From positions 8,247,470-8,311,469 of the forward strand of contig NW_020312867.1 of assembly GCF_003265705.1 (NCBI RefSeq): DNA of 64,000 bases. Reading direction: 5' to 3'. The position numbers and the translations under genes were made by a program. The stretch is from Callorhinus ursinus. Taxonomy: Eukaryota > Chordata > Mammalia > Carnivora > Otariidae. Under the pieces are notes generated by a model that saw nothing but the letters and a program-made list of their open reading frames with translations, did not search any database and was not told where the DNA came from. Shown piece after piece: positions 53,885-63,744 of the stretch (the stretch's first letter is position 1; each line of letters begins with the position of its first letter).

Positions 53885-55785
53885 ATTTTTTTATTAAGAG
53901 ATAATTCACATTAAAAGATACATAATCACATAAAATTCACCTTTTAAAAAGTGTACAATTCAGTGGTTTATGCAACGATTGGCACAACCTAATTCCAGAG
54001 CATTTTTATCACCCTAAAAAACCCCATCACCATGAGTGAACCCTAATGTGAACTCTGGCCTTTGGGTGATAATGTTGTGACAGCGTAGCTTCACTGATTG
54101 TGATAAATGTACCACTCTGGTGTGGGGTTTTGAAAGAGGAGGAGGCTGCATTTATGCCGGGGAATGGGGCACATGGGCAATCTCTGTACCTTCTGCACAG
54201 TTTTGCTGTGAGCCTAAAACTGCTCTAAAAAATAAAGCCTATTTTGTAAAAGGGAAAAAAAGAAACCCCATCCCCATTAGCAGTCACTCCCTCACTCCCT
54301 ATTGCCCCTCTTCCCAGCCTCTGGCAACTACTCGTCTGTTCTCTGTTTCTAAGGATTTGACTATTCTGGACAATTCTTATAAATCGAATACAATATATGC
54401 CTTTTCAGTCTGGCTTTTTTCACTTAACATTTTCAAGGTTCATTCGTGTGATCTAATGTATTAGTACTTCATTCTTTTTTGGTGGCTGAATAACATTCTG
54501 TTGGATGGATATAACACGTTTTGTTTATCCATTTATCAGTTGATAGACATTTGGGTTGTTTCCACTTTGGGGTTATTGTGAATACTACCGCTATGGACAC
54601 TCATGTACAAGTTTTAGTGTGAATATGTTTTCGGTTCCTTTGAGTATATACCTAGGATTGGAATTCATGGATTACATGGTAACTCTACATTTAACTTTTT
54701 GAAGAACTACCAAATTATTTTGTAAAGGGGTGACATCATTTTACATTCCCACCAGCGATGTATGAGAGTTTTAATTTCTTTACATTTTTTGCCATCAATT
54801 GTTACTGTCCACTTTTTTATTTGACCCATCCTAATGGGTGTGAAGTGCTATCTCATTGTGGCTTTGATTTGCATTGCCTTAATGACTAATGGATGTTGAG
54901 CATCTTTTCATGTGTTTATTTGTATATGTTCTTTGGAAAAATGTCTATGCAAGTCCTTTGGCCATTTTTAAATTGAGCTATGTGGGTTTTTCTTATTGTT
55001 CAGTTATAAAAGTCCTGTATATGTTCTGGATAATATAACCATACCAGACAAATGATTTGCGAATATTTTCTACCATTTTGTGAGTGGTCTTTTCACTTTC
55101 TTGGTAGTGTTTTTGAATTACAAAAGTTTTAAATTTTTGCTTTGGCTTCTTGTGCTTTAGATGTCACATCTAAGAAATTAACTTACTCCTAAATTTTTTT
55201 CTAAGACTTTTCTAGTGCTAGTTCTTAGATTTAAGCCTTTGATCTGTTTTTAGTTCATTAATATATATGGATCGAGATAGAGCTCCACCTCCATTCTACC
55301 TGGATATTCTGTTGTCCCGGTACCATTTGTTGAAAAAACTCTTCTTTCCCCCCTTGAATTATCTTGGCACCTTTGTCAAAAATCAATTGCCCATAAATAT
55401 ATGGCTTTATTTCTGGTCTCTGAATTCTACTCTAGTGATCCATATGCCTGTCCTCACACCAGTACCACACAGTTTTTATTGCATTGTAGATTTTGAAACA
55501 GGGAAGTGTGGACCCTCCAATATTGTCCTTACTTTCAAGATTATTTTTACTATTCTGGGTCCCTTGCATTTCCATATAATTTTAGGATCAGCTTACCAAT
55601 ATCTTCAAAATCATCAGCTGGGAAAATTTTGATAGGGACTGCAATCAATCTGTAGATCAATTGGGGGAGTATTACCAATATTATATCTTCTAATATATGA
55701 ACACAGGATGTCTTTCCATTTATTTCGATCTTTAATTTCTTTCAATGATGTCTTCTCATTTTCAGTGTACAAGTATTTCTTGAAG
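53885..55785 (-). mobile_element. Old L1 (L1M class), 3' UTR and ORF2 3' part, antisense
   Basis: tttattaagagataattcac and gtgtacaattcagtggttta (3' end), cctctggcaactactcgtct, gttgatagacatttgggttg, ttacattcccaccagcgatg, gtgaagtgctatctcattgt, gtaccatttgttgaaaaaac and tttccatttatttcgatctt follow antisense L1 from 3' UTR into ORF2 for about 1.7 kb. Frames are decayed. The 121-aa frame at 55267-55632 lies on the antisense strand of ORF2. Confidence 0.85.
54034..54262 (+). mobile_element. L1 3' end inserted in the antisense L1
   Basis: tgtgacagcgtagcttcact, gtaccactctggtgtggggt, gcaatctctgtaccttctg and gtgagcctaaaactgctcta then an A-rich tail are the sense 3' terminus of an L1MA/L1MB-type element. 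aaaccccatcaccat (about 54019) and aaaccccatccccat (about 54263) flank it, matching at 14 of 15 bases. Confidence 0.8.
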
Positions 55786-57700
55786 GTCAGATTTGCTAAC
55801 AACAAATTCCCTCAGGCTTTGTTTATCTGGGAATGTCTTAATTTTTCTTTCATTTTTTTAAAAGGTTGTATTTATTTATTTGAGAGGGAGAGAGAGAAAG
55901 TGAGAGTGGGGAGGGGCAGAGGGAGAGGGTGAGAGAGAATCTCAAGGAGACTCATGAGTGAGGAGCCCAAGGCAGGGACCCTGAGATCACGACCTGAGTT
56001 GAAATCAAGAGTTGGGCGCTCAACTGACTGAGCCACCCAGGCACCCCCTCTCTTTCACTTTTTAGGGATAGTTTTGCTGGATGTAGAATGCTTGATTGAC
56101 AGTCTTTTTTTCCCAGTGCTTTTAATATCTCATCTCACTGCCTTCTGAGCTCATTGGTTTCTAAGGAGAAATCAGCTGTGAACTTGTTGAGGATCCTTGT
56201 CCCTGATGAGTCACTTCTCTTTAGCTGTTTTGATTCTTGCTTTGTCTTTGACATTCAGCAGTTTGATTATGATGTGTCTAGGTGTGGATCTCTAAGTTCA
56301 TCCTACTTGGAATTTGTTGAGCCCCTTGGATGTTTAGATTCATGTTTTTCATCAAATTATTTCTTCAAATATTCTGACTCTCTCTCTCCTTTCCTTCTGG
56401 GATGCGTGTTATGCACACAATGTTATGCTTGATGATGTGCCATAAGTCTCTGAGGCTCTGTTCATTTTTCTCCATTCTTCAGACTGCATCATCTCAGTTG
56501 ACCTGACTCCAAGTTCGGTGATTTTTTTCCTACCGACTGTCATTTGCTGAGTCCCTCTTGTGAATTTTTCATTTCCGTGATTGTACTTTTCAACTCCAAA
56601 ATTTCCATTTGGCTCTATTTATATAATTTCTATCTCTCTTATAATTCTCTATTTGGTGAGACATCATTCTTACTTACCTTTACTTCTTTCCACATGGCTT
56701 CCTTTGGCTCTTCGAATGTATTTAAAATAGTGTATTTAAAGTCTTTGTCTGGGCTTCAAGCCTGTTGTCTGGGCTTTGTTGAGGACAGTTTCCATTGTTT
56801 TTCTCCTGGATAGGGACCATGGTTTCTTATTTCTTTCCATGTCTCATAATTTTTTTGTTGAAAAAATGGGACATTTTACGTGCTATAATGTGGTGACTCT
56901 GGAAGTCAGATTCTCTCCATCCCCAGGGTTTGTTGTTGCTGCTGTTTGTTCTAGTGACTTCTGAGTGAATTCTCTAAAGTCTGTATTCTTTTGCATGCGG
57001 GACTGAAATCCCTGTTCAGTTACCTTAGTGGTCAGCAAATGGTTGGGCAGAGATGACCTTAAGCGCCAAGAATGGGTAAGTCTCCCAGTCTTTGCTGAGG
57101 GGCAGTCTGTGCATGTTGGGGCATGCTCCCAGCGCTCAGGCCAAGCGCTGGATAACTCTGCCTTCGCCTTTACTTCCTGCTTGTGCCCAGCCCTAAGGAT
57201 AGCCAGAAGGGAGAGCTTAGGACTTTCTCAGATATTTCCTACGCAGTTGCACAGTCCTAGGTGCATGGAGCCCTACACATACATACGCATGTCCTTCCAG
57301 ATTCCCAGGAATATGTCAGAGCTTTTTACATCCCCCTATGGACACTCCATTCCTCAGCTTTTCTTTTTAAGCCTTTTGGTTAGCCCAGGTAAGCCTTTTG
57401 TTTCCTGCCAAATGTTATCCACCACCTCAGGCTGCCCCAAAGTTAAACAATTGCCTCTAAATGGTTTTTGTCAAATGCCCCCAGGAGGAAAAGCTTTTTG
57501 CTTTTTCAGGGTCAGGTCAGATAAAGACAGCCTTGCAAGTGGAGTCTTCCAGGGAACCATAAGACAGGACAAATAATGACAATCCTCTGGGAATGAGGCT
57601 TTGAAGGAGATCCTGTGGCTGCCAGGCTGCTGGATCCTAACTAAGTCTACCATGAGGTTGGGGGTGGGGAGAGGGGGAAGAAAGGTCACTTCTTAATAAG
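55786..57700 (-). mobile_element. Old L1 5' region, antisense, split by a SINE
   Basis: acaaattccctcaggctttg, ttttgctggatgtagaatgc, gatgtgtctaggtgtggatc, gtctctgaggctctgttcat, gggacattttacgtgctata, ccttccagattcccaggaat and gacaaataatgacaatcctc follow the antisense 5' leader of an ancient L1 for nearly 1.7 kb. It follows the ORF2 piece on its left without the intervening ORF2 part. That means either an internal deletion of one L1 or two elements. Confidence 0.65.
55858..56050 (-). mobile_element. Can-SINE, antisense, inside L1 5' region
   Basis: aaaaggttgtatttatttat, a (GA)-rich tract, gaatctcaaggagactcatg, head gactgagccacccaggcacc. tctttcattttt (55846-55857) and tctttcactttt (56051-56062) agree at 11 of 12 bases. 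Confidence 0.95.
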
Positions 57701-57844
57701 ATTTAGCCACTTTCCTTGAATAAATGCTTCCTTGATTGCTGTGAGCCTTTGATTAATTTCAAGAATTCTGAAAATGTTGATTCTGATAATTTTTGCCCAT
57801 GTTGTCAGTGCTTTTATAGAAGAGAGAATTTTCAGAAGCCCGAC

Positions 57845-58020
57845 ACTACCACTTTTACTTTTCTAAACCTTTTGCAGATAGCACCTAATTTAATTTTGGC
57901 CACAACTATGAGGTAAGTATTGTTATTATCATTACTTTTATTTTATGTATGAGGAATCTGAGGCACAGAGAGGTGAAGGGACTTGCTCAGGGGCACACAG
58001 CCAACAACTCGTGAAGCCAG
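57845..58020 (-). mobile_element. MIR SINE
   Basis: cacaactatgaggtaagtat, tgttattatcattactttta, tatgaggaatctgaggcaca, gagaggtgaagggacttgct and gtgaagccaggattttaggt follow reverse-complemented MIR. Confidence 0.8.
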
Positions 58021-58021
58021 G

Positions 58022-58295
58022 ATTTTAGGTGACCCCTTTCTGACCTCAACTCTAGCCTCCCCCCTCCCTTCCTAGGCTCTGGACACACATGTTGGGCACA
58101 CTGCCACCTCAGGGCCTTTGCACTTACTGCCCCATCTGTCTGGGACTTCCTCCTAGCTCGCTTGCTCACCTCCTCCAGGTCTTTGCTCAAATGTCTCGTG
58201 TCAGGGAGATCTTCTGCGCCCTCCCACGGCAAAATATGCCTGCCTTACTCCTGTCCCCTTTTTCTCCTCATTTCACTTGTCTCCTTAGGACAGAC
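58022..58295 (+). mobile_element. L2 LINE 3' region
   Basis: cctcagggcctttgcactta, ctgggacttcctcctagctc, ctccaggtctttgctcaaat and gtgtcagggagatcttctgc follow L2. Confidence 0.8.
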
Positions 58296-58385
58296 AATTT
58301 TGTTACATAAGCCAATAAATTGGTTTGTTTTTTTTTTTTTGTCCAAACCAGTTTGCATTGGGTTTTCCTTCCTTTGCACACCAAG

Positions 58386-58539
58386 CATCCTAAGTACCGC
58401 GTCCCTGATGAAGACTTGACAGTGAAACCCTCTGAAGACAGGGGCCCCTCCCTTAGCTCCACCAAAGGACTTGGCAGAAAGCTGGGTGCATGGGAGGCCC
58501 TGACCCCGAGCAGAACAACCTGCCTTGCAGCTGTCACAG
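58386..58539 (+). CDS. Very weak exon candidate with splice-like borders
   Basis: Between tttgcacaccaag (acceptor-like, after a pyrimidine-rich run) and cacag|gtatgc (donor-like) lies a 154-base stretch open in one frame, reading HPKYRVPDEDLTVKPSEDRG at its start. It follows an L2 fragment and is not covered by a repeat I recognise. I know no matching protein. Chance is the more likely explanation. Confidence 0.1.
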
Positions 58540-59025
58540 GTATGCTCCAAGAGGACAGCTGTGTGCAGGACAGCAGCTAGGCCGTGGGTAGGCAGAGGGA
58601 AAACGTTGATTCTGATGAGCTGGCCTGGGCCTCATCCTTCCCAGTTTTGCCAGCCTGGAGTTTGACCCAGCAATTGGAAAACATCTTTTTTTTTTTCCTT
58701 GTTAAAGTCCAGCCAGGGCCGGCCCTTTCTACCAGGCTTGTGAGCAAGGTGGAAACTATGGTGGTTCTGGCCAGGCTGAGGTTTGCGTGTCAGAGGCTGG
58801 ACTGTATCCCTGCCACATCCCTGGCCGTCAGTGTCCCTGACTGCCATACTCATGCCACCTGCTCACCAGGCCATTCCCAGAGTTGCTCTGGCCTGGCCAG
58901 CTGGGCAGCCGTGGAGCACCCCACGGAGCGGAGAGAGTGGGAGGTGGCATTCAGAAGTCAGCAGATCCAGCCCTCCTGGGGAGATGGACAGACAGGTCAG
59001 CAAGGGGAGGCTCGGGTCACACAGG
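58540..59025. other. Unassigned stretch, no gene seen
   Basis: A 163-codon frame (58584-59075) and a 128-codon frame overlap in the same direction and extend into a MIR, which argues against coding. Confidence 0.35.
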
Positions 59026-59029
59026 TGTT

Positions 59030-59180
59030 CAACAGCATCACAGGGCTTGCGAGGCCAGACCGACCAGGGTTTTAACCCAGTTTCCATTCACTGGGCAAGT
59101 GCGACCAACTTTGTGAGCCTGGGTCCCCTCATCAGAGGTTACAGTGGTCTGTTCTGTATCAAGCTGTGAGGAGAATGAAC
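59030..59180 (+). mobile_element. MIR SINE
   Basis: gaccagggttttaacccagt, ttccattcactgggcaagtg, gagcctgggtcccctcatca and aatgaactgaggg follow MIR head to core. Confidence 0.5.
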
Positions 59181-59199
59181 TGAGGGTCTGATCCACCCC

Positions 59200-59335
59200 A
59201 CGCATGAGGCCCCATCTAGACTGAACTCCACCAGCTTGTGTCACCTACACGACAACCCTGAGAGGCCAGACAGTTAGTGACCCCATTTTACAGATGAGGA
59301 CACTGATCCCAGAAGAGCTGAGAAGTGCTGCACTT
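59200..59335 (-). mobile_element. MIR SINE
   Basis: acgacaaccctgagaggcca, gtgaccccattttacagatg and aggacactgatcccagaaga follow reverse-complemented MIR. Confidence 0.65.
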
Positions 59336-59850
59336 GCCAGGATGAGAAACTGGGCCTGGAATGTCTGGGCCAAAATGGGCCGCAGAGAAAGGAGTAGATC
59401 CTCCCGCGGTCTGATTCTCGCCCTGTTCATTGTCTTTGAGCTATTTTGCTCCTCTTTAGTGAGTAACTCATCAGCATGCAAACTCTGTCTTGTCTGGTAG
59501 AATTCACTTCCCTCCCTTTTGTGGAGAAACTAGCTTTGCCTCCATTTCTAATTCACTTCTTTTAGTCCATATGAATTTGTGCCTTTTTGATTTTTTCTTT
59601 GAACCGGTTCTAACATCTGTCTGATTGCCTCCTTGTTTAACAAGTAAAATAAAGTCTTTAACACATGTTCCCTTCCAGATATGTATGAAAATCAGGATTT
59701 TACCTTTTTCTGAAAAGGACCTTTAACAGGGCTGTAGAAATCAATGCCAGATCCTTCTGGCAATAGTCCTGTAAATCGACCTTCCCATTGCCCCTTGCTT
59801 ACCTCCAGTGCTCAGGATTCAGTGCTGCCGTGGGCATTTTCTAGATGATG
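59336..59850. other. Unassigned stretch, no gene seen
   Basis: No repeat family recognised with confidence and no plausible exon. A 68-codon frame begins in the MIR on the left. Confidence 0.35.
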
Positions 59851-59955
59851 CTCCTATGGGACACTACTTATTACCCTTCACTTTACAAATGAGGAAATTA
59901 GGGCTCAGAGAGGCAGAGCAACCTAGCCCAGGTTACACAGCTAAAGCCAACCCTT
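59850..59955 (-). mobile_element. MIR SINE fragment
   Basis: cacttcactttacaaatgag-type core (ccttcactttacaaatgagg), agggctcagagaggcagagc and aggttacacagctaaagcc. Confidence 0.7.
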
Positions 59956-59968
59956 TCTTCCTCTGAAG

Positions 59969-59969
<1 letters not shown>

Positions 59970-60004
<35 letters not shown>
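59970..60004. repeat. (TG)n microsatellite
   Basis: About seventeen perfect TG units. Threonine/histidine or cysteine/valine runs in overlapping frames come from it. Confidence 0.97.
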
Positions 60005-60006
<2 letters not shown>

Positions 60007-60244
60007 TGCCTACTTGACTACATTGTAACTCCAGCTCCAGGTGGAGTCCAAAGAATACATTTGGAAATGGCCCGGTGTGTGTTGGGGGTCCGGGTGGTGC
60101 TGGGGTTGAAAAGCAGGTTCCAGAGGCCTTGGCAGGTCGCTCAATCTCAAGGGAACGAAGCTGCGGCATTATAGTTGGTGGTGTCTTTGACTCCTCCAAA
60201 CCCGAAAGAATGGCCCAGGCCTCTGCCCCTTCTGACATCTCCCT

Positions 60245-60345
60245 ACTAAGAAACGTGCCCAAAGTCAAACCACTTGTAAGCGGTAGAGCCAGGACTTGAA
60301 CCCAAGAAGTCTGACCTTGCACGCTGAGGTCTTCAACATCTGGAC
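60245..60345 (-). mobile_element. MIR SINE head fragment
   Basis: cccaaagtcaaaccacttgt, agcggtagagccaggacttg and aacccaagaagtctgacctt follow reverse-complemented MIR head. Confidence 0.6.
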
Positions 60346-60505
60346 AGAAACCCAAGTTTGTTCTTCTCAGCTTTGTCACCCTGGGCACGTTATTGAACTC
60401 CGCTGAGCTCCTCAACCTCTCACCAAGTAGTTAAGAAAATGGAATTGGAGAACATAAGCTGATGCCAGACACATGGTAAATTCTCAATAAATAGCAGCTG
60501 CTTTC
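60345..60505 (+). mobile_element. MIR SINE fragment
   Basis: ctttgtcaccctgggcacgt, tattgaactccgctgagctc and gccagacacatggtaaattc then tcaataaatagc follow MIR core and tail. Confidence 0.6.
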
Positions 60506-60529
60506 TAAGGGTTCATTAGCTCAAATGAT

Positions 60530-60745
60530 GAGCCACCGCTTAGGAGCCCCCGCCATGGGCCAGGCGCCATGGGAGGTACTTTAGTGACATCATCCCCAGG
60601 AATCTTCTGGACAACGCCGCTGGAGACACCATTATAATCCCTACTTGACAATTTGATAAGTCATCTGCCCCAAGTTGCACAGGGAGTAAGCACTGGGACT
60701 GAGATATAAACCCAGGTTACCTGACTCCAAGGTCTAGACATTGTC
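60530..60745 (-). mobile_element. MIR SINE, near complete
   Basis: gccatgggccaggcgccatg, ttataatccctacttgacaa, gccccaagttgcacagggag and aacccaggttacctgactcc follow reverse-complemented MIR. Confidence 0.75.
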
Positions 60746-60754
60746 CATCTGTGC

Positions 60755-60912
60755 ATTTGTTCATTTATTCGTTGATTCAACAAATACTTATTGGGAACCA
60801 CTAGGTATACCAAGCACTATTCTAAGAGCTGGAGGGGCGGCAGTGAACCACACAGATGCCATCCCTGCACTCATGAAGCTAATGCTCTAGTTAGGGGAGC
60901 AATAGGCAAAGC
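60755..60912 (-). mobile_element. L2 tail, antisense
   Basis: ttcatttattcgttgattca, acaaatacttattgggaacc, ggtataccaagcactattct and actcatgaagctaatgctct are the antisense L2 tail. Confidence 0.7.
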
Positions 60913-61600
60913 TTCTGGCCTCTCAAGATGAGGCTGGTCAACCCTGCCATCTGCCACACCAGGTGGGGCAAGGGCCTGATGGGACTTTGGGGCTGGGACT
61001 AGACGTGGCTGAGGTGGGGGGCAGGGGAGAGGATCAGGACCAAGTCTGAGAAAGGATGGATACAAAGATGTCTTCGAGAAGGAGAATGGCCTCCGAAAGG
61101 AGCAGAGCAGACCCTCTGACCGCTGGGACTGGGGTTCCCCGAGGACAGTCTCCCCTTGGGGTCAACAGTGCACAGAGCTACAAGCAGGCATTTCCGTGCG
61201 TGAAAATTCTGACCACACTGAGGACACAGCCTGCTGTGGGGTCCCCAGTCTAAGGCTCCCCTGAACCTACCCTTAGAAAGAGGACAAGGGAGATAAGCCC
61301 CTCCTCACCCTGCCTGGCTTCCCTAGGTGGGCATTTGGGTGGGCCCGGGCGCCCTCTTGTGGCTTCTCTTGTCTCTGCATGGGCCCTCCTCGGGTCCCTG
61401 TGGTTGGAGAGGCTTCCCATGCTTAGACCATTTCTCTGTCCCCAGCCTAAACCCTTTCCCCTCCCTGTTCCCTCCTTCCCAGGCTCCAACTGAAGTCTGA
61501 AAAACTCAGTCACAGCTCTCTCACTTTCTCCTGTGCAGACCTCAGAACCTTGAGATTCTCCTGCAAACCCCTTCAATGCTATCTCGGGGCACAGCCATGT
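60913..61600. other. Unassigned stretch, no gene seen
   Basis: GC-richer, unique-looking. A 133-codon minus-strand frame (61250-61651) starts inside the MIR on the right and has no domain. Confidence 0.35.
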
Positions 61601-61795
61601 GGCGATGTAGTGTATAGACATACTATGGGGTTCAAATCCTGACTGCATCACTTAGGAGCAATTGTACAACCTTACTGTGCCTTACTCTTCTCACTTTAAA
61701 AATGAAGGTCATAATAGTTTCTACCTTAAAGAGTTATGGGAATTAAGTAAGATAGTATTGGTCAATTTGTCTGTCAAAGCCTCAATACCATCCCC
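61600..61795 (+). mobile_element. MIR SINE
   Basis: ggggttcaaatcctgactgc, gcatcacttaggagcaattg, accttactgtgccttactct, ttaaaaatgaaggtcataat and gagttatgggaattaagtaa follow MIR head to core. Confidence 0.8.
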
Positions 61796-62220
61796 ATCCT
61801 GCCTGCCTTTTTCCAGAATGACTTGTCGGCAGGATTCCCCGGGTTAGATCCAGGCAATGGGAGGCAGCAGAAGCACCTTATTGCTTCTCCAAAAGCCGTG
61901 GATCCAGAGTTTCTTTTCAGTTTTGCAGCCTCTGCAGATTTTCCCCTGAATACTGCCTTAGGACAAGAGGCAGCTGTGATCATTGCTGGTGCTCTCCTGC
62001 AGTTCCTGCAACTCTCTGAAAGCTAGAGGCAGCTTTCCCTAATCTTTACATTGCAACCCATCCGATGGGTTCCCGTACTGAACACTATTAATGATGGAGG
62101 GCTTCCTGGAGGAGGTGAGGTTGTTAGAATGACGCTAGGCCAAAAAAGCAGAAGGCTTCCAGTGCTGAATAATTCCATCTCAGTGCCCATTTGGGCCCTG
62201 CCCCTCCGCTCACCTCCTCA

Positions 62221-62250
62221 CAGTTTCCAGGGAGACAGTTTCCAGGGAGC
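62221..62250. repeat. Tandem duplication of cagtttccagggag
   Basis: cagtttccagggaga at 62221-62235 is followed at once by cagtttccagggagc at 62236-62250. Two nearly identical 15-base units. Confidence 0.9.
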
Positions 62251-62719
62251 TTGGAATCCTCACATTGCTGTCACTTGGCAACCAGGAGCTGGTGGCTGCA
62301 GCCACCTCCCATGTTCCTTTCAACATCCTGGGCCCTCACCCTTATCTCTGGCATGGGCTCTGTACTGCCCAGGTAGTGAGGGCCCAGCTGGGGAAGCCCC
62401 TTCTACCTGCTTCCTTTCTCAGCCAATCACAGGCCTCACAGGGACAATTGAGACTCCTGTTGATGGTGGTAAGTGCCCAGAAAGTGCTGGGTGGACCAGG
62501 GGCAGGACACAGACAACCCTCTGATCCCAGAGGACCCTCTCTTTTATTCTCATCCATGGAGGACCCTGGAGTTCATGGGTGGACGGAACACAGTACTGGC
62601 CCAAAGGGCACACAGCCTAGCGCGAGGAACAGAGCTTACCTCATTCTCGTGATACACAGGTGCTGGAAACTACGCCATGCTGCCCGCTGGGCCACAGACT
62701 AGCAAGCCGCGGCTCACCC

Positions 62720-62746
62720 TTGGGGGTGGGGGTGGGGGAGCTGGGG
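62720..62746 (+). other. G-rich tract with quadruplex potential
   Basis: tgggggtgggggtgggggag then ctgggg gives four G runs with one- to four-base loops on the plus strand. It lies about 1.1 kb from the right-edge CpG island. Confidence 0.8.
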
Positions 62747-63499
62747 AAAAGCAGAGGCCATGGTGTCCACTTCACTCCTTAGCAGTCATTTCTAAGCACC
62801 AAAGGCCACTTCCTCTAAACTCGGCAATTCTCTACCTGAGGGCTTTTCATGCCCCCGGAAGCAGCCCTCAACCAGGGAGTGAGTGCAAAAAACCACCTTA
62901 ATTCTCTCATCCTCAGTTGGGACAAGTCTGGGAAATGTGTCTCCCAGAGTTGCTGGTCGGGGCTGAGCCCAGGTGCCCAGAGGTACCTGGCTTGATCACA
63001 TAACATCTACTGGTCACTTCCTAGTCTCCCTTCCCTCACCCTCTTGCTGCTATTTCCTGGAATCAGCTCCCAAATAAACCACTCAAATCCCTGTCTCGTG
63101 TTGGCTCCTGAGGGAAGACTAATGCAGGGATGATGATGTATTATAGGGAACCAAAGTTCTGTGAGACTCAAGCTATAATTGTACGCAAAGCAGTGACTGA
63201 ACCAAGGGAAGGGTGGGGGAGCTCTCTGCCCAGGTGCAGGCAATGAGGGGGTGTCTTGGCTGTAAAAAAGTTAAAAGCAGTAATAAAACTGGCCAGTCTG
63301 CTTTTTATTATAAACCAGCCATTCTATTAAGCTTCAATTATAAAATTCTCCTCCCCATTGAGGCGATGTCCCGTGCCCGCTCCTTGGCACCCCACTAATG
63401 CCAACTGCACTGAGGACAGAGAAATTGTGGGCAGAGGAGATGGGGGAAGGTCTCACTCAGGAGGCAGCACTGATCCCTTCATCACACAGGACTAGCCGC

Positions 63500-63680
63500 A
63501 TTTCACACCTTCCTGACTCTGCGTGGGCCAGTCCCTTCTACGGGAATACTTTTGTGCCTCATTTCCCTCCCACTCTTCCATTACGGTTCAGTGCCGTTGG
63601 GCATCCCTCCCTGACGCCTAGCCTGAATTAGATGCCGCCTCTGGGCTTGCACGGACCTCCAAGTGCCCCTATGTCATCCC
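63500..63680 (+). mobile_element. L2-like LINE fragment upstream of the promoter
   Basis: acttttgtgcctcatttccc, ccctccctgacgcctagcct, gaattagatgccgcctctgg and gcttgcacggacctcc resemble the L2 3' region. It continues the old-repeat landscape up to the edge of the CpG island. Confidence 0.45.
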
Positions 63681-63722
63681 GTTCTGCGGATGGTAAGTCT
63701 GTGGCTCAGAACAAGGTGGCCT
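63672..63722 (-). mobile_element. MIR core fragment
   Basis: gtcatcccgttctgcggatg then gtaagtctgtggctcagaac follows the antisense MIR core (cccattttacagatg, gaaactgaggctcag). This explains the donor-like gtaagt as a repeat word. Confidence 0.45.
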
Positions 63723-63744
63723 CTCCTCGCGACCTAATTTATCA

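Larger units (their letters stand above)
61796..63495. other. Mostly unassigned 1.7 kb, no gene seen
   Basis: Contains the small tandem duplication at 62221 and the G-rich tract at 62720. Frames of 157 and 145 codons in two phases of the same strand overlap across 62265-62524 with no motif. Some MIR- or LTR-like words occur (ctggtctcgtgttggct region near 63090), but I assign none firmly. Confidence 0.35.

Noticed and set aside
57028..57576. 182-codon open frame on the plus strand
   Set aside because: It lies wholly in the antisense 5' leader of an old L1 element. Such long antisense frames are common there and it has no recognisable domain.
59940..60010. Threonine/histidine or cysteine/valine runs in open frames
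   Set aside because: They are translations of the (TG)n microsatellite.
63686..63697. Perfect-looking splice donor gatg|gtaagt after a short frame starting at 63632
   Set aside because: The surrounding words match an antisense MIR core (cccattctgcagatg, gtaa, ctgaggctcag), and the upstream frame lies in an L2-like piece. It is more simply a repeat word than an exon border.
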